A stretch of DNA of 64,000 bases, taken from positions 124,001-188,000 of the forward strand of contig NZ_MIKC01000034.1 of the NCBI RefSeq assembly GCF_001730315.1, given 5' to 3'. A model generated the notes under the pieces. It was not told where the DNA came from. It ran no database searches and saw nothing but the letters and a program-made list of their open reading frames with translations. This document shows positions 45,846-54,175 of the stretch, one piece after another (position 1 is the stretch's first letter; each line of letters begins with the position of its first letter). The translations under genes were made by a program, and so were the position numbers. The DNA is from Enterococcus ureilyticus (GTDB lineage Bacteria > Bacillota > Bacilli > Lactobacillales > Enterococcaceae).

Positions 45846-45969
45846 TCCAATCGCTCGAGCCTAAACGACTTTTAATCACACCCTCTTTTTTTAATAAGTT
45901 CTTCAAAAAAGGTATATTCGTAGTAAATGCTTGGTATAATGAACTATAAAGTGAACGTTGAGGTGTAAG

Positions 45970-47730
45970 ATGAAAAAATATCAAGAAGAATTATTACCAA
46001 AATTGAAAAAGTTACCTGTGCCGGCATTACGTGAAACGATAGCTCGTTTAAGTGACTGGGTGAGTCCGTTACTGACGACAGAAGTATTACATGATTTTCA
46101 GGAAAAAGCTTCAACATTTAGTACTTCTGAGGGGCTAGTATTGCAAAAGAAATTAGTTGATCATGCGAACAAAGGAGCAGGAAGTTGGTTAGCACCTGCT
46201 TGGGAAAAAAGCTATTTAAAAAGCCGGGGTTATTTACAAAGTGAATCAAATTTTGCATTGATTATAGCAGAGCGCTACTATGAGCACATTAACTCTAAAG
46301 AAGCCCGAGCCGCTCAGCTTATATATCAAATGAGTACCATTTATCTTAATTTAGCTGAAGGAACCTATCCAATCGAATATACAAACAAGCAGCAAAATGT
46401 CGACATGTCTTTTTATTCGAATTTTTTCAAAAGCTGCAGAATACCTGGAAAAAATCAAGATTCCTTTCATAAAAAAGAAACACAGACACCAGAAAATTAT
46501 ATTGTGATTTTTGTAAACGATCTCTATTTCCGTTTAGATGTTACAAATTCACTAGGTGAACGGTATTCTTTAAAACAATTGCAAGAAAATTTGACGTATC
46601 TCTTAGCTCTTGAGCAGGACTCTACACATGGAGAGGAACTCATTTCATATCTAACAGGTGTTGAAAGAGCGCGCTCATCATTTATTTATCAACAGTTAAT
46701 CAAAGAAGAGTCAACTAAACAGAGTCTACAACAAATCGAAGACGCCTTATTTATTTTAAGTTTTTCAAGTGGAAACGATGAAACAACAGAAGATCGAATT
46801 GCTGAAGTTTTATTAAATACAAGCCATCAATTTTTATCAAAAACAACACAGGCTGTGATCACAAAAAATGGATATATTGGCTTTAACATGGAGCATACGG
46901 CGATCGATGGCGTACCAGCGTTGAATCTATTTACTAAAATTTTTGAATCTTTCAATACTCAGATACAAGAAACAACTGAAAAGAGTTCTTCTGATTTAGT
47001 CAAAAAACTGGAATGGACACTGGCTGATTCAATGATTGATATTCTGGAAGAAGCAAGAAGCCTAGCAGAAATCGACAATAACTCGTATACTATCAAACAT
47101 CAAGTTGTTTCAGCTGTTGGTAAAGAGCGAATGAAAAAAGCGCAAGTGAGTCCAGATGCTTTTTTTCATATCGCGTTAGCACTAGCACAGCAGAATGTTT
47201 TTGGACAGTTAAGATCTGTTTATGAACCTGTTGCGATGCGGATGTATTATGAAGGACGAACAGAGTCTGCCCGTTCGATTAGCCAAGAGAAAAAGCAGTT
47301 TGTAGAAGCTTTTTCTAATAGAAGTGAGCCAATTTCTAAGGAAGAATCTCTAGCCTTATTCTTAGAAGCTGCTAGTGCTCACTCTGCTCGAATCAGTCAA
47401 TGTCAAAATGGCCAAGGAGTCGAACGTCATCTATTTGGTCTTCAAAATATGGCGCTTAATGGAGAGGAAGGACCGAATTCCTTTTTAACAGACGCATTGA
47501 CCATCTTAGGGGATGACTTTATATCAACTACTGGGCTTCCTTATGATATATTAGAGTCCTTTAGCTTTGGACCAGTCAATGAGACTGGGTTTGGTCTTTA
47601 TTATGGCATCTTAGCGGAGGAAGTAATTTTGACGATATCGGCTAAGAAAATATATGAAAATGAAGCGATGCAACTGCTTGAAGCAATTTCTGAAGCACTG
47701 ATAGCACTAACAAATCTTTTAGAGATCTAG
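45970..47730 (+). CDS. Choline/carnitine O-acyltransferase family protein
   Basis: A 586-residue protein resembling eukaryotic carnitine/choline acyltransferases, which swap acyl groups between coenzyme A and carnitine or choline. N-terminal KLKKLPVPALRETIARL fits the family start; the catalytic histidine motif is NMEHTAIDGVPALNLF (His309) and the C-terminal substrate motif ISTTGLPYDILESFSFGPVNETGFGLYYG matches the STSQ...FGPVxxxGYGxxY pattern. All key regions are intact, so an active enzyme is likely. RBS TTGAGGTG; single-gene unit with a terminator. Substrate cannot be read from sequence. Confidence 0.88.
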   Translation: MKKYQEELLPKLKKLPVPALRETIARLSDWVSPLLTTEVLHDFQEKASTFSTSEGLVLQKKLVDHANKGAGSWLAPAWEKSYLKSRGYLQSESNFALIIAERYYEHINSKEARAAQLIYQMSTIYLNLAEGTYPIEYTNKQQNVDMSFYSNFFKSCRIPGKNQDSFHKKETQTPENYIVIFVNDLYFRLDVTNSLGERYSLKQLQENLTYLLALEQDSTHGEELISYLTGVERARSSFIYQQLIKEESTKQSLQQIEDALFILSFSSGNDETTEDRIAEVLLNTSHQFLSKTTQAVITKNGYIGFNMEHTAIDGVPALNLFTKIFESFNTQIQETTEKSSSDLVKKLEWTLADSMIDILEEARSLAEIDNNSYTIKHQVVSAVGKERMKKAQVSPDAFFHIALALAQQNVFGQLRSVYEPVAMRMYYEGRTESARSISQEKKQFVEAFSNRSEPISKEESLALFLEAASAHSARISQCQNGQGVERHLFGLQNMALNGEEGPNSFLTDALTILGDDFISTTGLPYDILESFSFGPVNETGFGLYYGILAEEVILTISAKKIYENEAMQLLEAISEALIALTNLLEI

Positions 47731-47746
47731 TCATAAGATCAATAAA

Positions 47747-47806
47747 AATACTGAGAATAATGAGCAGACTCTTTCTTGGGTCTTAGCGTTATTTTCAGTA
47801 TTTTTT
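47747..47806 (+). terminator. Terminator after the acyltransferase gene
   Basis: AATACTGAGAATAA pairs with TTATTTTCAGTATT (one G.T) enclosing an inner AGAC.../GTCTT stem, followed by TTTTG. Confidence 0.8.
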
Positions 47807-47816
47807 GTTTTTGAAA

Positions 47817-47985
47817 GAGTCTGGGACATGAATCTACGAGTTATCTCTCAGACTCAAGGAATCCGTATAAACGGTGGGAACAGAAGCAATCACTACGCTT
47901 CGATCACATCAAATTCTAAGTGCTAAAGCACTAAGATTTGAAGGCTTCTTATTTCTTGGGATTAAACACTCCTGCCCCAACCTCT
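47817..47985. repeat. Intergenic inverted-repeat element of about 169 bp
   Basis: Ends GAGTCTGGGACA (47817-47828) and TGCCCCAACCTC (47974-47985) are imperfect inverted repeats (9 of 12). Inside are GAGTCTG...CAGACTC, GAAGC...GCTTC and a hairpin CAAATTCTAAGTGCT/AGCACTAAGATTTG. No reading frame. It has the look of a small non-coding repeat typical of enterococcal intergenic DNA. Confidence 0.55.
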
Positions 47986-48056
47986 TTACTCATAAGATTT
48001 CTTAATGTATATATTTTAGCAAATGGTTTCTTCAATGAGAAGAAGCTACTTTTTTA

Positions 48057-48989
48057 TCAACTAAACAAGCTATCGATTCGTTGATAATCCTCTGCTGTCA
48101 AATGTACAGTCAAAGCTTTTACATTATTCCTTACTTGTTCTGTTTTTTTAGCACCAGGAATCACAACATCCACAAAAGGATTCTTGATGTACCAAGCAAG
48201 TACAATCGCTGCAACACTGGTGTTATAATCGGCCGCAATCAATTTAAGTTGGCTAACTTTATCGATAATTGTTTTAAAACGTTCCCCTTGAAAGTCTGGT
48301 TTTTTACTGCGTAAATCTTCAGGTGGAAAAATTACACCTTGTTCATATTTTCCAGTTAATAAGCCAGAAGCCAACGGAAAATAGGGCACAAAAGAAATCT
48401 GATTTTCTTTTAAATAAGGGAATAATTCGATTTCTGCTTCACGATGGATCAAGCTATATTCATCTTCGACAATATCGACATAGCCCTCTTGATTTGCTTC
48501 TTTAATTTGTGCCAAGCTAAAATTAGAAACGCCAATCGCTTTGATTTTACCAGCTTCCTTTAGCTTTTGCAAAGCAGCCACAGCTTCATTTTTAGGCGTC
48601 GCTTCATCTGGAAAATGAATGTAAAAAATATCGATATAGTCTGTTTGCAAACGTCTTAATGCTTCGTCGACAGAGTGTGTCAAAAACTCGGGTGTATTAT
48701 TAAAGGCACCCCCGTTAGCTGGATCATGTGCAGCTTTTGTAGCAATCACTACTTGATCACGGTCAAAATCTTTTAACACCTCACCAATCAACTCTTCTGA
48801 ACGCCCCATTCCGTATGCAAAGGCAGTATCCAATAATGTGATACCGTTTGTTAAAGCAACTCGGACGATTTCTTTTCCAGTATCATCGTTTAAGTTTGGA
48901 AACAAATTATGACCGCCGACAGCATTTGTTCCTAAACCGATTGGGGTTGAATAAACTTCCGTTTTACCAATTCGTACGTTTTTTGTCAT
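48057..48989 (-). CDS. Aldo/keto reductase
   Basis: NADPH-dependent TIM-barrel oxidoreductase of 310 residues. Catalytic tetrad members appear in LLDTAFAYGMGRSEELIG (Asp, Tyr), VVIATKAAHDP (Lys) and IFYIHFPD (His); the cofactor-binding end is FVDVVIPGAKKTEQVRNN. ATG 48989 with AGGAGGAATC upstream; the open frame's extra 13 residues lack support. Substrate unknown. Single gene, convergent with the preceding element. Confidence 0.9.
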   Translation of the reverse strand: MTKNVRIGKTEVYSTPIGLGTNAVGGHNLFPNLNDDTGKEIVRVALTNGITLLDTAFAYGMGRSEELIGEVLKDFDRDQVVIATKAAHDPANGGAFNNTPEFLTHSVDEALRRLQTDYIDIFYIHFPDEATPKNEAVAALQKLKEAGKIKAIGVSNFSLAQIKEANQEGYVDIVEDEYSLIHREAEIELFPYLKENQISFVPYFPLASGLLTGKYEQGVIFPPEDLRSKKPDFQGERFKTIIDKVSQLKLIAADYNTSVAAIVLAWYIKNPFVDVVIPGAKKTEQVRNNVKALTVHLTAEDYQRIDSLFS

Positions 48990-49181
48990 GATGATTCCTC
49001 CTGACTTTCTATAATTAGTGTAGTTCATTAAAACGAAAGAAGAAAGTTATTCCACTTATGGCTAGAATTTTTGTAACAAAATGTCTCAAAAAACAGAAAG
49101 CTAAAGATTTCTTGATTTTCTATAGTATAATAGTTGCAACTGAATGTATCAGTGAGTAAATAGTTGGAGGATGGAAGCAAA

Positions 49182-49547
49182 TTGGGAAAAATTAGAATCA
49201 ATAATATGAAGTTTTACACTAAAAATGGTGTTTTACCAGAAGAACGAATTTTAGGACAACAATTAGAAGTTGATATCGAATTAAGATTGCCGTTAGATCA
49301 GGCTGGTAAGACGGATGATGTCAATGACACCGTTAGTTATGCGGAAGTGAATGATCAAATTGCTAAGCGTTTAACCACTCATTCTTACAACTTAATAGAA
49401 GCTGTCGCTTCAGCTATCTTGGATGATATTGAAACAGAACATGGCAAAAAGTTAGAAAGTGCTCTTGTTCGTGTGAGAAAATATAGTGTACCAATGCCTG
49501 GAGTATTTGATAATATCGAAATCGAAATGGAAAGAGACTTCGTATGA
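49182..49547 (+). CDS. folB: Dihydroneopterin aldolase
   Basis: FolB-type aldolase of 121 residues in folate synthesis, cleaving dihydroneopterin to 6-hydroxymethyldihydropterin. FYTKNGVLPEERILGQQLEVDIEL is the family start with the conserved Glu, and the active-site lysine lies in RVRKYSVPMPGVFDNIEIEM. A TTG start at 49182 is chosen by homology (GKIRINNMKF) with GGAGG 11 bases upstream; TTG 49164 is the alternative. First gene of the fol operon; -10 TATAAT at 49126-49131. Confidence 0.9.
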   Translation: MGKIRINNMKFYTKNGVLPEERILGQQLEVDIELRLPLDQAGKTDDVNDTVSYAEVNDQIAKRLTTHSYNLIEAVASAILDDIETEHGKKLESALVRVRKYSVPMPGVFDNIEIEMERDFV

Positions 49548-50032
49548 CAATCGGTTATTTAGCATTGGGGAGTAATTTGGGAGATCGTCTTAGGACATTA
49601 CAAGAAGCAATTGAGTTACTCAATCAAGATGAGGATATTCAAGTTTTGAAAAAATCAAAATTGTATGAAACATTACCATATGGGGATGTTCCGCAAGAAA
49701 ATTATTATAACGCCGTGATTCAAATCAAGACAACATGTGAACCTCTGCAATTATTAGATAAAACACAAGCGATTGAAAAGAAACTAGGTCGTGAACGATT
49801 GATTCATTGGGGCCCAAGAACCTTAGATATTGATATTTTGTTGATGAATGATGAAAAAATAGCAACAGAACGTTTGACAATTCCACATAAAGAAATGCTT
49901 AAACGCTCTTTTGTATTGGTCCCATTAAAAGAGGTCTATCCTGAAGCTGCATTTCAAGGGAAATCTTTCGATGCTTGGATCACAAGTACAGGGAATCAAG
50001 CCGAAGTTTGGCTTAGTAAAGAAAGTTGGTAG
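49544..50032 (+). CDS. folK: 2-amino-4-hydroxy-6-hydroxymethyldihydropteridine pyrophosphokinase
   Basis: HPPK of 162 residues, next step after Fol[20 protein letters not shown] at the start and the signature [12 protein letters not shown] are intact. ATGA overlap with folB. The extra C-terminal tail after the core is short. The folE start follows its stop by 4 bp. Confidence 0.95.
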   Translation: MTIGYLALGSNLGDRLRTLQEAIELLNQDEDIQVLKKSKLYETLPYGDVPQENYYNAVIQIKTTCEPLQLLDKTQAIEKKLGRERLIHWGPRTLDIDILLMNDEKIATERLTIPHKEMLKRSFVLVPLKEVYPEAAFQGKSFDAWITSTGNQAEVWLSKESW

Positions 50033-50036
50033 GAAG

Positions 50037-50603
50037 ATGGACGAAAAACAACTAGCGATGATCGAGCAGGCAGTAAAACAAATTCTGCGTGCAATTGGCG
50101 AAGACCCAGAACGAGCGGGAGTTAAAGATACACCAACACGGGTAGCTAAGATGTATAACGAAGTATTTTCTTCATTGAGAGCGCCAGAATTTGATGATTA
50201 TGCACTTTTTGATAGTTTGAATGAAGAGGATATGGTTTTGGTCAAAGATATTCAATTTTATTCTATGTGTGAGCATCACTTATTGCCATTTTATGGAAAA
50301 GCCCATGTGGCCTATATTCCTGATGAACGCAAAGTGTTAGGCTTAAGCAAGTTGCCACGTTTAGTAGAGTATTGTGCCAAACGTCCTAGCGTTCAGGAAG
50401 ATTTAACCATTATGATTGCAAATAAACTGGTTGAACATGTACCGGTTAAAGGTGTAGCCGTGGCAATCGAGGCAGAACATATGTGTATGACGATGCGTGG
50501 CGTAAAATCACCAAACAGTTTAACGAAAACATTTCATTATCAAGGGGTTTTTAAAACAGATCGGGAATGTAAAGATGATTTTTTAAGAGCAATCGAGGCA
50601 TAA
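50037..50603 (+). CDS. folE: GTP cyclohydrolase I
   Basis: First enzyme of pterin synthesis, making dihydroneopterin triphosphate from GTP. 188 residues; the zinc/catalytic motif [42 protein letters not shown] and the late [14 protein letters not shown] are all intact. Start chosen at ATG 50037 after GGTAGGAAG; the open frame extends 22 residues upstream into folK. Confidence 0.96.
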   Translation: MDEKQLAMIEQAVKQILRAIGEDPERAGVKDTPTRVAKMYNEVFSSLRAPEFDDYALFDSLNEEDMVLVKDIQFYSMCEHHLLPFYGKAHVAYIPDERKVLGLSKLPRLVEYCAKRPSVQEDLTIMIANKLVEHVPVKGVAVAIEAEHMCMTMRGVKSPNSLTKTFHYQGVFKTDRECKDDFLRAIEA

Positions 50604-50615
50604 AGGATGACAGAA

Positions 50616-51212
50616 ATGGAGATTATTGTAGGTACGAATAATCAAGGAAAACTACAAGAAATGCAGTCTGCTTATCTCAAGGATCAAATTACATTTGTTC
50701 CATATGCCAACGATACAAATAAAGAGTATGAGATAGCCGAAACGGGCAAAACGTATGCTGAAAATGCATTACTCAAGGCTCGATTTTATGCAAAAATTGT
50801 TGGGAAACCAGTATTGGCAGACGATGGTGGTTTGGAAATCAAAGCTTTTCCTACTCTGTTAGGCGTTGAGACAGCGCGCTTTTTTGAAACTGGCATGACC
50901 GATTCAGAAAAAAATCATCAGCTTTTTGAGCTATTTGAAGGACAACGATCGTTAAATCGAACAATTAGTCTGCATGCCGTATTAGTTTATGCTTGGCCAG
51001 ATGGAGAGTACCTTATTTCAGGACAAGAGCTGACAGGTGAACTGACAACAAGAGAAATAGGGGAAATGGGCTATGGTTTTGACAAAATTTTCTATTTACC
51101 GAAAAAACATAAAACCCTCGCTCAATTACCAAAAGAAGAACGAAATGATTTCAGTCCAAGAGTGTCGGCATTGAAGCAAATGATCGAACAATTAAAGGAG
51201 CAACAAAGATGA
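50616..51212 (+). CDS. XTP/dITP diphosphatase (RdgB/HAM1 family)
   Basis: House-cleaning nucleotide pyrophosphatase of 198 residues that removes non-canonical purine triphosphates. IIVGTNNQGKLQEM, VLADDGGLEIKAF, and MGYGFDKIFYLP with FSPRVSALKQM fit the family. Two starts are possible: ATG 50607 (extra MTE) and ATG 50616, the latter with AAAGGA 8 bases before. It sits inside the folate operon; a role on folate pathway nucleotides is possible but only inferred. Confidence 0.88.
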   Translation: MEIIVGTNNQGKLQEMQSAYLKDQITFVPYANDTNKEYEIAETGKTYAENALLKARFYAKIVGKPVLADDGGLEIKAFPTLLGVETARFFETGMTDSEKNHQLFELFEGQRSLNRTISLHAVLVYAWPDGEYLISGQELTGELTTREIGEMGYGFDKIFYLPKKHKTLAQLPKEERNDFSPRVSALKQMIEQLKEQQR

Positions 51213-52012
51213 CGGAAGAGGGATACTTTACTAAAAATGCCACTCAAATCATGGGAATTTTAAATGTGACCCCCGATTCATTTTCAGATGGTGGGCATTT
51301 TAATGAGTTAGATAAAGCAATCGCCCATTGCGAAGAGATGCTGGCAGCAAACGTTGACATTATCGATATCGGGGGACAATCTACACGACCAAACTATCAA
51401 GAAATTTCAGCTAAAGAAGAAAAAGAAAGAATCTTGCCTATAGTAGAAGCCATCAGAAACAGGACGGATAAACCTATTTCGATCGATACCTATTTTCCAG
51501 AAGTTGCAGATGCAGCATTAGCAACAGGTGCCAACATCATCAATGATATCAAAGGTTTGGATACAAATGGAATGATCGAAGTGGCACAAAAGTATCCTGA
51601 TAGTGGCTTAGTGATCATGCATTCACGTAAAAGACGGACCGAATTATCGGTAGTTGAAGATATCCAACAATTTTATCAGGAAAAAATAGAACTTTGTCAC
51701 AAAGCTAGGATTGCTTCAACACGGATTTGTTTTGATCCTGGTATTGGGTTTGGAAAAACACAAGCAGAAAATATAGACATTCTAAAAGATCCTGAAGCTT
51801 TTCGTTACATAGATTATCCTTTACTGTATGGCGTATCAAGAAAAAGAACGATAGCAACTTTAACAAATGAATCTGACCCATTGGCACGTGATTTTGGTTC
51901 AATTACAGCTTCATTATTTGCTGCAAATAAAGGTGTGGAAATTGTTCGAGTTCATCAGGTTAAAGGAATGCGGGATGCGTTGAATGTTTGGGAATCATTG
52001 AACCATAAGTAA
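51209..52012 (+). CDS. folP: Dihydropteroate synthase
   Basis: Joins the pterin to p-aminobenzoate; the sulfonamide target. 267 residues with MGILNVTPDSFSDGG, IIDIGGQSTRP and RICFDPGIGFGKT typical of DHPS. ATGA overlap with the preceding gene and RBS AAAGGAG. Last gene of the fol operon; a weak AGCTCT/AGAGCT hairpin follows without a T-run. Confidence 0.95.
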   Translation: MTEEGYFTKNATQIMGILNVTPDSFSDGGHFNELDKAIAHCEEMLAANVDIIDIGGQSTRPNYQEISAKEEKERILPIVEAIRNRTDKPISIDTYFPEVADAALATGANIINDIKGLDTNGMIEVAQKYPDSGLVIMHSRKRRTELSVVEDIQQFYQEKIELCHKARIASTRICFDPGIGFGKTQAENIDILKDPEAFRYIDYPLLYGVSRKRTIATLTNESDPLARDFGSITASLFAANKGVEIVRVHQVKGMRDALNVWESLNHK

Positions 52013-52099
52013 TCACAATTGTTAGCTCTTTACGAGAGCTATTGTAAAGCTAATTGAAATTCTACTTGACTTTATTTCCATTCTTTAGTAATTTATAGA

Positions 52100-52336
52100 T
52101 ACTATAAAAAAATCGATGAAAGAACGAGTAGATTTCAAACTGATCGTAGAAGAGAAAGTTGCCTTGGCTGAAAGCAACTTCGTTAGAGAGATCGAAAGAC
52201 ATTCTGGAGATGAACGGAGGAAAAGCCGTTCCGTTACGAGCGTTAATCGTTAGAGGAAAGAGCAATCTTTCGAACTTAGGTGGTACCGCGTGTGTCTATT
52301 CACTCGCCCTTGTATTTATACAAGGGCGATTTTTTG
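52100..52336 (+). promoter_or_regulatory. T-box riboswitch for hisS-aspS, overlapping Asp/His specifier
   Basis: Preceded by TTGACT (52066-52071) with a weak -10. The T-box core GGTGGTACCGCG is at 52279-52290. Before the end of stem I the segment GAAAGACATTCTGG holds GAC (Asp, 52198-52200) and CAT (His, 52200-52202) sharing one base, in the same place as TAC in the other T-box of this window. A terminator follows. The downstream genes are hisS and aspS, about 510 bp away behind a repeat array. Confidence 0.85.
52304..52335 (+). terminator. T-box-controlled terminator of hisS-aspS
   Basis: TCGCCCTTGTA pairs perfectly with TACAAGGGCGA around TTTA, then TTTTTT. Confidence 0.9.
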
Positions 52337-52345
52337 TTGTGAATC

Positions 52346-52717
52346 ACCCCGATTGGCTCTGCCAGAGTGGATGATGAACAATACTTGGCGAACGAAGTGA
52401 GCGAAGTTACCATACTAGAGAATCACCCAATTCCTGAGACAGAAGAAGTGCAGACGATAGTTTGATTTGATTATTAGGTCCGAAAGTACCCCGATTGGCT
52501 CTGCCAGAGTGGATGATGAACAATACTTGGCGAACGAAGTGAGCGAAGTTACCATACTAGAGAATCACCCAATTCCTGAGACAGAAGAAGAAGTGCAGAC
52601 GATAGTTTGATTTGATTATTAGGTCCGAAAGTACCCCGATTGGCTCTGCCAGAGTGGATGATGAACAATACTTGGCGAGCGAAGTGAGCGAAGTTACCAT
52701 ACTAGAGAATCACCCAA
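52346..52717 (+). repeat. Tandem 142/145-bp repeats between the T-box and hisS
   Basis: Two full units, 52346-52487 (142 bp) and 52488-52632 (145 bp, one extra GAA), and a third partial unit 52633-52717. The first about 83 bp of each (from ACCCCGATTGG to AATCACCC) is nearly identical in all three; the rest is a linker ending TCCGAAAGT. Single-base change AACG/GAGCG in copy 3. No reading frame. The 125 bp after it up to hisS hold only the RBS. Confidence 0.93.
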
Positions 52718-52843
52718 AGCCATGATCCAAACCAACAGCTGAACAATCGTTAAAAAATTCAATCAGCTCTAAAGTGAATTCAAACCAACCAACCTTTACC
52801 AAAATAAAGTACAAACAATGAACAATAACTAGGAGATGAAACA

Positions 52844-54142
52844 ATGAGTTATCAAAAACCAAAAGGAACCAATGACTTATTACCGGGAACGTCAGAAAAG
52901 TGGCAATTTGTTGAAGAAACAGCTCGTTTGATTTTTCGTGACTATCAGTATGAAGAAATCCGTACCCCTATTTTTGAACATTACGAAGTAATTTCTCGCA
53001 GTGTAGGGGATACGACAGATATTGTTTCAAAAGAAATGTATGATTTTTACGATAAAGGCGATCGTCATGTGACATTGCGTCCAGAAGGAACAGCCCCGAT
53101 CGTTCGTTCTTTTGTCGAAAATAAATTGTTCGGACCTGAATTTTCGAAACCTTATAAAACCTACTATATGGGACCAATGTTTCGCTATGAGCGCCCACAA
53201 GCAGGACGTTTGAGACAATTTCACCAAATCGGTGCTGAAGCTTTTGGCAGTGTGAACCCAGCGGTGGATGTTGAAAGTATGGCGATGGCCTTAGACTTTT
53301 TCAAACAATTAGGAATCAATCAAATTCGTTTAGTGATCAACACTTTAGGAGATAAAGAGACAAGAGCTGCATATCGCCAAGCATTGATCGACTATTTAGA
53401 ACCAAAAGTAGCTAAATTAAGCGAAGATTCAAAACGTCGTTTACATGAAAATCCTTTACGTGTGTTAGACAGTAAAGATAAAAAAGATCAAGCAATCGTA
53501 GCTGATGCACCATCGATTTTGGATTATTTAAGCTCGGAGTCAAAAGAACATTTTGACACTGTCAAAACGATGCTGAACGAATTGAATATTCCATTTGAAG
53601 TGGATAGCAATATGGTAAGAGGATTAGATTATTACACAAACACAATTTTCGAAGTGATGAGTGAAGCACCAGGTATGGGCGCACAAGCGACGATTTGCGC
53701 TGGTGGTCGTTATGATGGATTAGTTGAGGAACTTGGTGGACCAACAACACCTGGCTTTGGGTTTGCAATGGGCATTGAACGTGTCTTGATTACGATGGAA
53801 GCAGAAGGCGTTGCGGTTCCAGTGATCAATGAAATCGATGCTTATGTTGTTGGAATCGGTGAGCAAACAAATGTAGAAACACTAAAACTGGTTCAAGCAA
53901 TTCGTAATTTTGGCTTTTCAGCTGATCGTGATTTTATGGATCGAAAAGCAAAAGCTCAATTTAAAACAGCGGCTAAATTAAATGCTAAACTTGCTCTGAC
54001 TTTAGGTGAAACTGAATTAGCTGAAGGCATTGTAAATGTAAAATCAATGGCTAGCCGTCAGGAAAAAGCATTCCCACTATCAGATATTTATGAACGATTC
54101 GATGAAATCTATGATGAAATGATGACAGTGATGTTTGATTAA
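52844..54142 (+). CDS. hisS: Histidyl-tRNA synthetase
   Basis: Class II synthetase of 432 residues. Motif 1 region [20 protein letters not shown], motif 2 [10 protein letters not shown] and [20 protein letters not shown], histidine motif [14 protein letters not shown], motif 3 [13 protein letters not shown] and a C-terminal anticodon-binding domain are intact. RBS TAGGAGATG. Transcribed with aspS (33-bp gap) behind a T-box leader. Confidence 0.97.
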   Translation: MSYQKPKGTNDLLPGTSEKWQFVEETARLIFRDYQYEEIRTPIFEHYEVISRSVGDTTDIVSKEMYDFYDKGDRHVTLRPEGTAPIVRSFVENKLFGPEFSKPYKTYYMGPMFRYERPQAGRLRQFHQIGAEAFGSVNPAVDVESMAMALDFFKQLGINQIRLVINTLGDKETRAAYRQALIDYLEPKVAKLSEDSKRRLHENPLRVLDSKDKKDQAIVADAPSILDYLSSESKEHFDTVKTMLNELNIPFEVDSNMVRGLDYYTNTIFEVMSEAPGMGAQATICAGGRYDGLVEELGGPTTPGFGFAMGIERVLITMEAEGVAVPVINEIDAYVVGIGEQTNVETLKLVQAIRNFGFSADRDFMDRKAKAQFKTAAKLNAKLALTLGETELAEGIVNVKSMASRQEKAFPLSDIYERFDEIYDEMMTVMFD

Positions 54143-54175
54143 ATAAAAGTAAAAAATGAAGAGGAGTAATCATCA

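Noticed and set aside
52159-52374. 71-residue frame over the T-box
   Set aside because: It covers the T-box core and terminator; these are clear RNA elements.
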